NCBI RefSeq assembly: GCF_047511655.1
Contig: NC_133401.1
Span: 46,333,570 to 46,397,569 of the forward strand
Direction of reading: 5' to 3'
DNA from: Castor canadensis
Taxonomy: Eukaryota > Chordata > Mammalia > Rodentia > Castoridae
DNA: 64,000 bases
The notes beneath the pieces are model-generated. The model saw only the letters and a list, made by a program, of their open reading frames with translations. It made no database searches and was not told the origin of the DNA. Position 1 is the stretch's first letter, and every line of letters starts with the position of its first letter. The position numbers and the translations under genes are program-made. Positions 23,851 to 35,562 of this stretch are shown here, one piece after another.

Positions 23851-25690
23851 GTAGAATTTAGTGAATTGAATATTACAAAGAGATAAAGGTAAGGGAATTG
23901 AGGATGTGTACCAAGAAGTGATGGCAACAACAGCACAGAATCTAAGCAAGTAACGTGGGGAATCAGTGCACGTAGGATACAGTAGGTGGGGAAGATTAGT
24001 AGTGAGATGTGGCCAAAGACTTTTTGGAGTCTTAACTCACTGCTGAGATTCAGTATTTCAAGAAATTTCCATATTTTTCATCTTGCCCCCTATAAATCAC
24101 ACCTCAAGGAGTCAGAGGCCTACATGCAAAGTGTTTGGATGTATAGGAAAAGACAGCTGTGAAACACTTTATTGCATTTTTGTTCTCATAGTGTAAAGAT
24201 AGCATTAATCTTTTTGTGCAGGATTATGTAAATTAAAGGCATTATTCCCTGGAAAAGCAGTGATGTAACTTCTTTTCCTGATGAAGGGTGACAAGCTAAT
24301 GGGAGGTGACTTCTGAAATGGCAAGACTGTCTTCAGTACTCATGTCCTATAAACGTAAGCATTCACCTGGTGTTAAAAAGTGAATGAATAATTTATATAA
24401 TAAAGAGAGAGCTACTTTCATTATTGTTCTGAAGAGAGTCTCATGGTTGTTAGACATGCTGCCAGGCCAACATATTGGCTTTTAAATTATTTCACCCATT
24501 CAGCCAGGAAAATGGTTTTATGTGCTTTTTTTCTTTCCTGAATACAATAACGAATGAAAGATAGCCAGCCTGGTTCATGAATACATAATAAACGCAGACT
24601 AGCAGAGAGGACTCTGGTAGCACGGCAAGGAGTAAATCAGGTATAATCTATCCCTTCATTAGTTTTCTGTTCAGTAAGTCACCATCATTTTGAATTTGGG
24701 GTCACTGTAAAGACTCACACTTTTTGGGAAGGATTTGTGCTCTGGTGACCCACAAGGCAGGTACCAATGGTGTTCTCAGCAGGTGTCACTTAGAGAGGGC
24801 AGGCACCCCTGTATGTAGCTTTGCTTATTTTCTATTTCTTCAAAATATTTTCTCTATTATTCTTGAAATTATTTTTTTTATTTAGCATTGCAGCTGAAGC
24901 ACGTTTTGGCTAAGAACTGCTTAGACAGTTAAATTCCATACTCTTTCCTTCTTGTCAATATTTTATGCTGGATCACTGTTAATTTTTATAACTGACAATC
25001 AATTATTGTTTTATTTCTAGATTTCAGTTATGTACCACCTGCTTCTCATTGAGAGTCAGGGAGCTGTCTTGCTACTTCCCCCACTGTACATTTCATGGCA
25101 CTTGTGTTCAATGTCTGTTTAATAGATGGGTTGGGTAGAAAGATGACAGATGGATGGATAAGTGGTTGAGTGAATCTATGAATGGCTGTGTACCTGGCTT
25201 GGTGAGTGAGCAGATAAAGAGGACAAAATATTGGTATGTCAGGCTATTTTTTTGTTTTAGTTTTGTTTCCTTGTATAGTAGTAAAGTAGCCAATTTCCAT
25301 ATGAATGGTTTCAATCTATGTAATGAGACCTATAAATTGAGAAAGCCAGTCTTCGAAAACATTAAATATTTTAATAGCAAAAACAATTATGCATTTCTAA
25401 TGTTTCTATATATTTCTAATTATTTGGATTTTTTTCTCAATGCCTTGAACTTTTCCACAGAACCACAATTATCAACTCAGTGAAAACTTCAGCATAGAAT
25501 TGTATCCCCTAACCCCAGCAATACAATGTCTCAGAGCCTCAAATAGTTCCATAACCTTTAGAAAAAATGGAAGCAGCAGCAGTCATAATATTTTACATCA
25601 TTGATTTTTATTATATAAGAAATATATCCTTATGAAATGTTTTACATAATTTGAAAACTTTAAAGAAGAAAATATCATGATTTATAACTC
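23851..25690. other. Anonymous AT-rich sequence
   Basis: No supported feature. A 109-codon plus frame at 25154-25483 has low-complexity AT-rich composition and no recognisable domain. Confidence 0.5.
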
Positions 25691-25699
25691 TAACACTAC

Positions 25700-26575
25700 A
25701 AGATAATCTCTATCATGACCCCAAAAGTACAGGCATGAAAAGAAAAATAGACAAAGGGTTTGAATCAAACTAAAATGCTTCTGCAAAGTAGCAGAAAGAT
25801 GAAAGGTAAGTGTAGGATAAGATGTGCTAAGAAAAGAACTCATGCACACAGTGGGAATGTAAATGTGTACAGCCATTATGGAAAGGTTCCTTTAAAAAGT
25901 TAAATGAAATTACTATAGGATCCAGTACTCCAGTTTCTGTGTTCCTAGCCAAAGGAAATGAAACCAGCTTGCTGAAGAGATATCGGTGCTCACATATTCA
26001 TTGCAGCACTAATCATAAGAGCCAAGACATGGAACCAACCTAAGTGTCTCTGGATGGATACAAGCACACAAGCAAGCATTACAAACATGCACACACACAC
26101 ACAGTGGAATACTCTTTAGTCTCTAAAACAAAGGAAATCCTATAATTTGCAACATGCCAAACAGAAAACATAAAATAAGCCAGGCACAGACAGACAAGTA
26201 CTTCACGAGTTCATTAGAAAGTGAAATCTGAAAAACGCAGAGAGCAGAGTGGAGGTGACTTCCAAAGACTGGACTTTGAGAGGTGTTGGGGGCTGGTTAG
26301 GGAAGGTAAGAGGATCATGATCACGGGCACAAAGTTAGACATGGTGGTAAATTATAGAGAGCAATTGCACAGTAGAGGACTAAAGTTTCTAATAATACAA
26401 ACTTAAAAAGTGCTAAGAAAGAAAATCTGAAACAATAAGTATGCCAGGTGACGGACATGTTAATTAGCTTGATTGCATCATTCACAACATGTACAATATA
26501 TTAAGTGTGTTACACCTTATAAATATGCATAATTTTTATCTGACAATTTTACTGTAATGTAACTAGGAGAGAGAG
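25700..26575 (+). mobile_element. Old L1 3' end (L1M-type)
   Basis: Segments like ATTCATTGCAGCACTAATCA, AGTGGAATACTCTTTAG and a 3' UTR ending TTTTATCTGACAATTTTACT mark the ORF2 end and 3' UTR of an older mammalian L1. A short (CA)n lies at 26090-26104. Confidence 0.8.
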
Positions 26576-26599
26576 ACAACCCATAGAAAGGTAGAAAGT

Positions 26600-27125
26600 T
26601 TTACAAATCTGATACAACTCAGATTCAGAATATGTAAAGGACTCTTAAAATCCATCATAAGAACGTAGGCGACACAATAAAAAGGCAAAAGATTTGAAGA
26701 AACCTTACCAAAGAAGATAAATCAATGACGAAACAGTACTAAGGAAATAAGAATTTAATTTTAAAAATGACATGTTCACTACATACCTATTTGGTGAAAA
26801 TTAAGCAGTCTAAGCAAATCAAGAAACAGCGAGGACGTGGAGCAACTGAACATTACTACACTTCTAGTAGAAATGTAAAATGATCCAATCACTTGGAAAA
26901 CTGCCTATAAGTTTCTTAAATACTTAAATATATGCCAAGCATATGATCCAGCCGTTACCTGACAAAATATTTACCAAGAGCACTAAAGTGTACGTCTATA
27001 TGAAAACATGGAGGTGAATGTTGATAGTAGGTTTGTTGTAATAGCTAAAATCTGGATACAACTCAAATATCCATCATGAAATGAATACTACTCAGTTAAA
27101 AGGGATAAATTGTGATGAATATAAT
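26600..27125 (+). mobile_element. Old L1 fragment, left of a solo LTR
   Basis: Late ORF2 text (for example CATGGAGGTGAATGTTGATA, AAATATCCATCATGAAATGA). It resumes after the LTR at 27508. Confidence 0.75.
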
Positions 27126-27507
27126 TGTTAGGGTGAACAAAAGGAACCCATGTTAGAACTGGACCTCCCCCCTGCCCCCCTTGAAGGTGACTTATTGGAA
27201 ACGCTCGACCCAGACCTAAAGAAAAATAAACTTCCATATTTAGCCATGTACTAAGAACTCCCCCACCTGGCCTAGAAGAAATGACCTATCCCTAAGTGAT
27301 TATCTCAGGCAGGTCAGAGGACCCTTGAGGATTTTCCTGCCCAGTGACCTTCCTGGGACTTCTCCACTCACCTACATCTACTCTAAGTCTGTAAGCAGCT
27401 GTGGGCTCCAGCTCTCTTGCTGGGGCCCCCTCCATAGGGCTTCTTCCTGAATAATAAACCCTGCACTGGCCTTTGAGCTGTCTCCCTGCACCTCTTTCAT
27501 TCTAACA
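27126..27507 (+). mobile_element. Solo LTR of an endogenous retrovirus, nested in L1
   Basis: This 382-bp unit opens TGTTAG and closes CTAACA, a perfect 6-base terminal inverted repeat with TG...CA ends. An AATAAA lies at about 27453. Flanks are ATAAT and GTAAT, possibly a 5-bp target duplication with one mismatch. L1 text continues on both sides, confirming a nested insertion. No viral gene remains. Confidence 0.82.
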
Positions 27508-27640
27508 GTAATTACATGACACCTCTCCCCAAAAGAAGACTGCATACTTACTCCATTTACATAAAATGTGAGAAAATGCTAACTAATTTATAAAGATACA
27601 AAGCAGATGGGTCCTCCCATGGTCATCCATGTCCATCTGT
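27508..27640 (+). mobile_element. Old L1 fragment, right of the solo LTR
   Basis: CTCCATTTACATAAAATGTG and the following text are the familiar L1 ORF2-to-3'-UTR junction region, continuing the piece that ends at 27125. Confidence 0.7.
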
Positions 27641-27677
27641 CTGCAGTTTACTCCTCAGTCTTAAATCTTGGTATTTT

Positions 27678-27883
27678 TGCCAGGCATCAGTGGCTCACAC
27701 CTGTAATCCTAGCTACTCAGGAGGCAGAGATCAGGTGGATCACCTTTCAAAGCCAGCCCAGGCAAAATGTTTGAGAGAGCCTATCTTGAACAAACTCATC
27801 GCAAAAAAGGATTGGGGAGTGGCTTAAGGTGCACCCTGAGTTCAAACCCCAGTACTCAAAAAAACAAAACAAAACAAAAAAAA
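27678..27883 (+). mobile_element. Dimeric SINE (B1-like plus ID)
   Basis: A 7SL-like half (GCCAGGCATCAGTGGCTCAC) is followed by a tRNA-like ID half ending TTCAAACCCCAGTACTC and an A/C-rich tail. Confidence 0.88.
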
Positions 27884-29455
27884 CCCTTGTGATTTGTGCC
27901 TCAGAATTGTTGGCGAGGCAAATTTTCTTCTCTACTCTTGATCTTCACTTCTTCAAAGCAGAGAATCGAAAGTGGAAAGGGTTCCATATCAGGCCACCCC
28001 CACTCCCGCCCCACTGCCATCTTTTCAGACACTGTGCTAGGGGTCTTCCTAGAATGTCTTCTCTGTTTATTATCAGTTGAGATATGAAATTAGCAATGTG
28101 TTTATTAAAATGCTTTCATCTTACTGCTCTAATTTAAGCTCAAACACCAAACCTACTGATGGATTCAACTTGAGGCCTGGAGCCAAGGTGGCAGCTCTGA
28201 GAGCTCCAGAGGCTCATGAACAGAAGTAGCCAGTGGCACGCCACTTGGAAGCTACCTCTGTGAGGCCTAGAAGGGGCCTCCTGATTATTCTGACCCTGGT
28301 GGGACTTGGTATCAGACTGCCTTAGTGGACAAAATTCCCCTTTTCTGTGGTTTGGAGGAACAGCTGACTGTGAGACGTAGAGAATGGAGACTGTCTCCTA
28401 CAACTCTACAGAAAGAGGCTCCCATTTCCCTTGTCTGCCTACAAGTGTGAAAGGGCTGTGCCTGTGGGTTTACCATAGGGGAGAAAGCAGCCTGACTTGC
28501 ACGAACGTGGAAGGAAGGCAGGGCCATGAGCAGTCAATGGAACTTTACAACATGCTCAAGGGGACTCTGTAACCCATCAGAGCAAGACCTGGCTGATCAG
28601 AACAGATGGCTCCAAATGGACTAGAACAAATAGAAGGGAATTTAAATAAAAACCGGTGGGAACTTTCAAGGAGATAAAACTAGAGCATTAAAAATACTTT
28701 GGGAACAAAATACCCTGATTTCTGCACTCAAAATTCAACATACGAATTTAAAGAGAGGATAAGTTCTCCTGAGCAAAGAATTAGTACTTTGAAAGAAAGA
28801 TCTTAGGACAGGGAGCTAAAACACACAGGTAGAGATCACGCAGCTCAGCATAAGGGTTGGAGAAGGTGTTCAGGAGAGTTATTTTGGATGTCCTGAATTC
28901 TATGGTGCAAGTGAGCTTTTCCTGAGAAACTGTAACTCTTCAAACAAGGAGAGATGGACCTCTTCTCAAAAGGAGATAAAAGAATGGCCTTTAGGAAATA
29001 AGCCATTACTCTGTCCTTGTGTCTGACCTAACATTCCCATGACTGGCAGGTAACCCTTTTGCAGTGTATATTAGACTTGGTTAACCAATTCACAGCTTGA
29101 CAAAGAACAGAACCCTGACTTGAGAATCTTTTCACTAATGTGGTAAGATACCCTTTTAGTCCAATGGTCAGATTTTCCCTGCTTTATATCAACCCACCAT
29201 GTAATGCCTTCCAAATGTTTTCCCTGAATGTATTGATTTATAATTACCTTTGTTTTCCTCCTATTAAGATCATTACAACTTCTTTTTTCTTCAATTTACT
29301 TTTTCCAGGACAACTTGAATCTGTGTTACCAGGTCATTGCCACTCGTTTTATATGGCACAGAATAAACAATTTTCTTGTTTCCATTAAAGTGGAGCCATT
29401 ATTTTACATTGACATAAGGATGTCAAAAAATTCTTTAAAAATTCCAGCAAGGAAG
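27884..29455. other. Anonymous sequence
   Basis: No feature supported. Parts from 28.6 to 29.0 kb may be decayed LINE sequence. Confidence 0.4.
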
Positions 29456-29458
29456 ATT

Positions 29459-29541
29459 GAAGGTGTGGCTGAAGTGGTGGAGCACCTGCCTAGCCAGTAG
29501 TATAAGGCCCTGAGTTCAAATCCAAGTTCTAAAAAATAAAA
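29459..29541 (+). mobile_element. ID-type SINE
   Basis: The tRNA-like body has GTGGAGCACCTGCCTAGC and a GAGTTCAAATCC B box, then an A-rich tail. Confidence 0.82.
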
Positions 29542-29714
29542 ATTCCAGCAAGAGGAAAAGTGATGCTATTTATGTATGAAAAATATCCAAATATCTTGGA
29601 ATATCTTCTTTGTAGCAATAGAAATTAGAAGGCAATGGAATGAATTTATTGAAAGTGACAAGAACTATAACCTAAGAAATTAATTTCCAGTTAATATGCA
29701 GGATTTCTCTCTAA

Positions 29715-30065
29715 GGACAAGATGGCAGGCAGAATTCTAAAGAGGGATCTCCAGTGTTCCTGTCTTTTTGGTTATTTAATCAAGTACTAATCTAGATGCT
29801 GATGGGAAGAGATTTTGCATATGGTATTAAAGGCTCAAATTCAGTAACTTTAAATATGAAGATTGTCCACGTGGGCCTGACCTAGCCAGGTGAGTCTTTA
29901 GAAGCAGAGAGGTTACTGTGGTGAAGAGGAAGATAAAGTTGGAGTCTAACACTTTTGCTGACTTTGAAGATGGAGAGGGCAAGAAAAGAGGACCTCAGTT
30001 CTACAGTACAAGGATCTAAAGTTGGCTACCAACATGTCTGTGCTTAGAAACGGATTCTTATCCAG
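29715..30065 (+). mobile_element. Ancient LTR-like repeat
   Basis: The order of segments (GGGAAGAGATTTTGCATATG, ATTGTCCACGTGGGCCTGAC, GAGTCTTTAGAAGCAGAGAG) recalls a common old mammalian LTR consensus. The family is not certain. Confidence 0.4.
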
Positions 30066-30730
30066 AATTGAGATAAGAGCCCATCCTGGCTAACAGATGA
30101 TTTCAGCCTTGCTGAAAGTTAAGCTGAGATTCCACTCACCGTCTGCCGAGATCTCTGACTTATACAACTTTGGGATAACATGAGCATTCAAACAGCAAGG
30201 TATGTGCTAATCCGTTACACAGCAAAGATAATTTGCACATGTTTGCTTGCAGAGAGCATTCTACATACTCACATCCACCACTTAAAGGGAACACAAAAGG
30301 AAGCACTTTCATGAAATGCTGAATCAAAGAGAAAGATAGGGGAGAGGAGGAAGAGAACAAACAGGCCAGCTGGGACCTTATCATTGTAAGTGGTTAAACC
30401 TCCATGGAAACAGCTGAAATTTGTAAGATCAAGGTTAATGTGCATATTAATGCATTAGCCTGGCACTTAAATTCTAAATTAATCTCAACCAAACCCAGCA
30501 CTTGAAAGAGCTGGTGATGTAAACTTTCTTTCCTGAAAGCTTTCTCTGGTTAGTGAGGATAAGGGTAGGGGAGCACAGAGAAAGGTCAAGTCAGCTTTTG
30601 TTGTGGAATGATGGTGGAATGAAGAGAAAGATCAATAAGTCAGTAAACATAAGTAAAGGAGAAAAGAAAAATAAAATAATATGGAAGGAATACTGTTCCA
30701 TATAGTTTTATTGCAATGGAAATAAATGGG
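30066..30730. other. Anonymous sequence
   Basis: No feature supported. Confidence 0.5.
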
Positions 30731-30734
30731 AAAT

Positions 30735-31270
30735 ATTGAACTCCCCCATAAGGTGGAGATAGTTAGATTAGGTTAAAAATGTGATACATATGTTATTTGT
30801 AAGAAACATACTTGAAGCAGAATGAAAAAGAAAGGCCAAAAATAAAAGATTAAGCAAAAACATTTAATAGGCAAACTAAAAGAAACAGGGACATATCTCA
30901 TATGATAAAAGGACCTTCAAAGACAAAAATATTTAATGAGACTAAGAAGGGTGTTGTATAGAGATAAAAGTTATAATCCACCAAGAAGATAAACACATAC
31001 TTTAATCACTAAGAACCACTAAGCATATAAAGGAAAATTTTCTTAAAATATAAGTAGATCAAGATGAAAATGAAATGAAACTTTTTCATATTTGATAAAT
31101 CAAGGAGACAAAAATCTAATGGGTATAGAAGATTTAGTAACACAAAACATAGTTTATAGATATGTGGAGAGACCAGGACATTGTACAGATGCAAAATTTT
31201 GTGGGCTTCAAATGGAATAGAATATACTTTGTTTTCTGAGCTCATGAAACATCTTGTTTTAAACCAGTAG
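30735..31270 (+). mobile_element. Old L1 ORF2 fragment, endonuclease region
   Basis: TAATCCACCAAGAAGATAAA followed by GAACCACTAAGCATATAAAG matches the part of L1 ORF2 that encodes the segment before and after the NLYAPN-type motif. Stops are frequent. A SINE interrupts it at 31300. Confidence 0.68.
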
Positions 31271-31299
31271 ACTTGGACAAATAAAGCTTAATAGATGCT

Positions 31300-31510
31300 A
31301 AACTGAGGATGGTGGCACACATCTGTCATTCCAGCTACTTGGGAGGCAGAGGCAGAAGGACTGGAAATTAGAAACCAGCTTGAGCTAAGTTACCCACATG
31401 ATTCTATCTTTAAAAAGAATAAATGAATAAATTAAAAGACTGGGGACAAGGCTGAAATGGTAGAGTTCTTGCCTAGCATGTCAGAGGTCCTGGGTTCAAT
31501 CCCTAGTACC
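31300..31510 (+). mobile_element. Dimeric SINE (B1-like plus ID)
   Basis: The B1 half starts near GGATGGTGGCACACATCTG and the ID half near GCTGAAATGGTAGAGTTC, with B box GGGTTCAATCCC. A (CA)n run grows from its tail. Confidence 0.85.
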
Positions 31511-31539
31511 ATACACACATATACACACACACACACACA
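31511..31539. repeat. (CA)n microsatellite at a SINE tail
   Basis: Imperfect ACACAT and pure AC units directly follow the ID module. Confidence 0.9.
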
Positions 31540-31554
31540 TGCATCAGTCAAACA

Positions 31555-31800
31555 AACGAAACCTAGCAGACTCTAAAACATAAATGTCTTACAGGCTATG
31601 CTCTCTAATCTCAACAACCAACTACTACAATTTTAGCTATGTGAAAAATGAGAATATGCTACCCCAATCTTCTGCATCAAACAGGAAGTCAAAATGGAAA
31701 TCGCATACAGGCTACTTATTTTCAAAATTGAGGAAAAGAATGAATTTAAGCCAAAACTAATATATAGAACATAACTAAGCTGTACTCAGGAAATCCTATA
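31555..31800 (+). mobile_element. Old L1 ORF2 fragment, continued
   Basis: This carries on from 31270 after the SINE. Segments such as GGAAGTCAAAATGGAAATCG are typical of the region after the endonuclease. Confidence 0.5.
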
Positions 31801-31954
31801 TCTTGAAAATATTTTTATTAGTTAGAAGAGAATCTGAAAATAAATTGATTAGCATCTTTTTGTTTCTGGGATAGAAACAATTCATCTTAATACATGTGTT
31901 TTACAATGCTAATTTGGTTTAATAATATTTTGTTTAAAATATTTGTGTATATCT

Positions 31955-32067
31955 CAGTTGGGCACAGTGGCACACATCTCTAATCCCAGCACTTAGAAGA
32001 CTGAGGCAGGAGGATTGTGAATTTGAAGCCAGCCCGAGCTACATGGTGAGATCCTATCTCAAAAAAA
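31955..32067 (+). mobile_element. B1-like SINE
   Basis: A single 7SL-like module, GGGCACAGTGGCACACATCT to GAGATCCTATCTC, with an A-rich tail. Confidence 0.88.
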
Positions 32068-32366
32068 TGTGTATATATCTTATTAAGATAGCCAATTTTT
32101 TTCTTTTTTTTCTAGTATCTGTTACATTTTAAAATCAGGGCATCTGTCTCATAAAATGAATTGAGCTGTTTTATTTAGTCTTTTTTCTTTGAAAGAAATT
32201 GTTTAAGCTTGTTATTACTCCTATGACCTGTGTCACTATTTATATTAAGTATAATATTTAGTAGCACTTGACAAAGTTACTTTGCCTTGATGCTGTTTCT
32301 GTGGGAAAGAATATGAACTATTGATTCATTTTTAAAAAGATTAATAGTTTTTCAAATTTCGTGTTT

Positions 32367-32449
32367 TTCCTTGGAGGTGTTGAGAACCAAACCCAGGGCG
32401 TTGTGTATGCTGGGAAAGTGCTCTACCATTGAGCTACAGACCCAGCCCT
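32367..32449 (-). mobile_element. ID-type SINE
   Basis: Antisense tRNA-like module ending GAGCTACAGACCCAGCCC. Confidence 0.82.
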
Positions 32450-32954
32450 CATGTTTCCTCTTGACTCACTTTGATATTTGGTATTTTTCTAGGAATGTGT
32501 GCCCTTTGTCTGGATTTTCAAATGCATCGATGTAAAGTTGTTTATCTATCTTTTCAGCTTATGTTCCAGCTGCAGCCTCTTTTCCTTTCCATTACTAATA
32601 TTGCCCATTTCTGCCTCCGCCTCTCCTTCCCCTGATGAACGTTGAGAGACTTTTTGTACTAGACTTTTCAAACCATCAACCTTAATTTTGTTGATCCTAT
32701 CTATTTCATGCTTATATTTTATTTATTTCTTATCTTGTTTTATTATTTTATTCCTCCTACTCATTTAGGATTTTCCTGTTTTTTTTCTCTACCTTCTGTC
32801 ATTTTTTTCTGGTATAAACAATTACAAGTATAAATTTCCCTTTCAGCATCACTTTAGTTGTATTGTAGCTATAGTCCATATGATTTTGTAACAGTTGTAC
32901 TTTTTCTCTTTATTCTTCTCAGTCTCTCCTTTTATTTCTCTCTCTTCGTCCATA

Positions 32955-33025
32955 TATGTGTTTATACATATGTGTGTGTGTATATATGTATATGTATAGC
33001 CTCCACACACATACTTGTACATATA
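32955..33025. repeat. Alternating purine-pyrimidine (TA/TG) tract
   Basis: Mixed TATG and TGTG units, low complexity, inside the old L1. Confidence 0.75.
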
Positions 33026-33269
33026 TGTATCTATGCCCCCCACACCAGTAATTCCTTGTGGTTCAACCATAATATGTACAAATACCTCAATTATAGAAGA
33101 TTTTCTTAATTTTGCACTGATATTGGAAAAAAAGTGCTGTACATCTGAAAGCCTCTTTGAGTCTTAGGGTCCCTCATATAAGCTCATTTCCTTTTGTAAT
33201 GATAAAAATATTTCATCTACTTGCTGTGCTTTGTAGATTTACTATTGAGTTCAATATTGCTTTACTAAT

Positions 33270-33489
33270 TTTTTTTTCTTGGTAGTACTGGGGTTTGAAC
33301 TCAGGATCTCACAGTTACTAGGCAGACACTCTACCACTTGAGCCCTTCTTTCAGCCCTGCTTTTTTGAAGGGCTTTTTTGAGATAGAGTCTCACAAACTA
33401 TTTGCCTGGGCTGGCTTTGAACTGCAGTCTTCCTGATCTTTGCCTCCTGAGTAGCTAGGATTACAGGTGTGAATCATGGGTGCCTGGCT
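33270..33489 (-). mobile_element. Dimeric SINE (ID plus B1, antisense)
   Basis: The antisense ID half (GGGGTTTGAACTCAGGATCT) is followed by the antisense B1 half (CTTTGCCTCCTGAGTAGCTA, AGGATTACAGGTGTGAATCA). Confidence 0.9.
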
Positions 33490-34134
33490 TGCTTTATTAA
33501 TTCGAATTTTAGTCAGTTTCTGATTTCATATAAAGTTATTCCTCAACAACATTCATATTTTTTTGCTTTGCATTTCCTCTTATGTAGTTCACAGAGAATA
33601 TTGATACCACAGAAAAGCCAGCAAACATTATTGGGTAGTTTTCAAAAAATATAACGTTTGGATCTCCTAGCAAGGTTAGTAGCATTTCACAGAATCATGT
33701 GCCAACACCCCCAATTCAGTGTTGCTACTAAATTTGTTGTTTTTAAAACACCCCTCAAAGATCTGTTGGGGGTGTATTATATATATGCACTTATTAGTCT
33801 CAGTTTTATTTGCAAGAATGACTCACAGCTGGCAGCAGACAGGGCCACAAATGTAGGTTTATCACATGGTGACAGGTATGAGTGAGAATGACTGTTTCTT
33901 ACAGACTCTAGGCACCTGCCTGTGCTTCCTGACCTTGCTTTGACCTTGACCTGTGGATTCCTTTGGACCAGTAACATCTCTGTGTTGAATAAACTGTGAG
34001 TCTCAAAGAATTATGATACTCTTTCCCATTTTTCAACTTCTGAACTGTTTTTTCCTGGGATTTGAGATTTAAAAAGTATTCACACATCCTAGGAAATGCT
34101 GCAAAGTAATTCCACGTGGAAACACTGCCTTTAT
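33490..34134. other. Anonymous sequence
   Basis: No feature supported. Confidence 0.5.
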
Positions 34135-34690
34135 GTGTCACTTAGCTTTCCATTGGTATGACAAAATATGTGAAAATCAACTTAAAGGAGGGAAGATTTA
34201 TTCTGGCTCATAGTTTCAGAGGTCTCAGCCCATGGTTCCTTGGCCCTGTGAGGTGAGGCTGAACATCATGGTGAGAAGCATGTAGCTGAGCGAATCTGTT
34301 CATTACCTCATGGGGGCCAGGAGCAAGGGAAGGATGGAGGGATGAAGGGAGGAAGAGAAAAGAGAGAGAGGGAGGGAAAGAGAGAAAGGAAGGGAGAAGG
34401 AGGGAGAGAGGGAGGGAGAGAGAGGGAGAGAGAGAGAGAGAGGAAGAGGAGGGAGAGGGGGAGAAAAAGGAGAGAGAAGGAGAGAGGGAGAGACAAGGAG
34501 AGAGGTAGAGAGAAACAAGCAGGCCAGGGTCCCAATATACCCTTCAAGGCAGGCCCTCCGGGTCCTATGTTCTCCAATAGGATCTACCTCTTAAAGTTTC
34601 TACCACTGCTCCCAATAGCATCACCACCAGCTGCACAAAAGGTGTTGTCCAAGCCTGCAGCACCTGGAACTGTGGAGAACACTCCAGATC
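34135..34690 (-). mobile_element. LTR-like ancient repeat containing a purine tract
   Basis: GAAGATTTATTCTGGCTCAT, TTTCAGAGGTCTCAGCCCAT and, on the far side of the purine tract, CCCAATATACCCTTCAAGGC and TAAAGTTTCTACCACTGCTC are blocks of a common mammalian LTR-like repeat. The orientation is tentative. Confidence 0.45.
34332..34512. repeat. (GGGA/GAGA)n polypurine tract
   Basis: About 180 bases of almost pure A/G on the plus strand. It produces long but meaningless Arg/Glu/Lys and Ser/Leu/Pro open frames on the two strands. Confidence 0.95.
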
Positions 34691-35450
34691 AAATTGTAAC
34701 ACTTGGTGCTTGCTGCTCTTTGGACTCTCCCCCTTCCTACATCTTGAACCTTCTTTCTGGGATCACAAATGTGAGCTTTGCAATGGAGCATCCTGTATAG
34801 GTTTCTTTAGTGACGGTAATGAAAATATTTTATTTACCCCCATTCTTGACAGATAACTAATGAGAATTCAATTTTCAATTCTATTTTGATGATTGTTTTC
34901 TTTCATGATTTTGAGGGTGTTATTACTCCCTTTAACGTATATAAATGAGTACCTATGGTTTTAGGAAAATGGTAATGTAATAATAGAATTTCTTTTTGTT
35001 GTTGCTTTTGTAATTTTAATTAGGTACTCATTTTTCAATTCTAGCTTGAAGACTATTTCTGTCATAATTTTAAAGGTTTTATTGCTCATCTTTGGACTTT
35101 TGTTGCTATTGTTGGGAAATCAGCTCCCCTAAGCATTAAGACCTTCCTCTTGGTGTAGCCCAGGTGTAGACAGAGTACACCTGTTAAACAGCTCTATTAC
35201 ACAGTACTCTGTTAACTAACAGTGGTGACTATTGGTTATAACAGTAACAGAATTACTGCTGACTCTGGTTCAAGTCCTGGGAATATGAGAAAAATCTCCA
35301 TGTATCTCTGACTTTTGTATCTTTGTAAGCAGCTAATGGGAAGGGCCCAAAATTTGAACTTCGAATTACATGCTAAATCCAAGCAATGTAGTTATTTAAT
35401 GATTTATGTGTAGTAAATGCTAGATTTAGATGCTTATAAGAGATTCTATA
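34691..35450. other. Anonymous AT-rich sequence
   Basis: No feature supported. Confidence 0.5.
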
Positions 35451-35451
35451 A

Positions 35452-35562
35452 AGCCTGACATGATGGTGCATACCTGTAATTGTAGCATTCAGGAGGCTGA
35501 GGCAGGACAGTCACGAGTTCAAGGCCATCATGGGCTACATAATGATATCCTGTGCCAAAAAT
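35452..35562 (+). mobile_element. B1-like SINE
   Basis: A 7SL-like module, CTGACATGATGGTGCATACC to TATCCTGTGCC, with a short A-rich tail. Confidence 0.85.

Larger units (their letters stand above)
31801..33260 (-). mobile_element. Old L1 ORF2 fragment in opposite orientation
   Basis: Antisense L1 ORF2 wording includes TTTTTCTAGGAATGTGTGCC and CCTTTCAGCATCACTTTAGT. It is broken by a B1 at 31955 and an ID at 32367. It directly abuts the plus-strand L1 piece. Confidence 0.72.

Noticed and set aside
34303..34800. Arg/Glu-rich plus frame and Ser/Leu/Pro-rich minus frames
   Set aside because: Direct translation of the polypurine tract.
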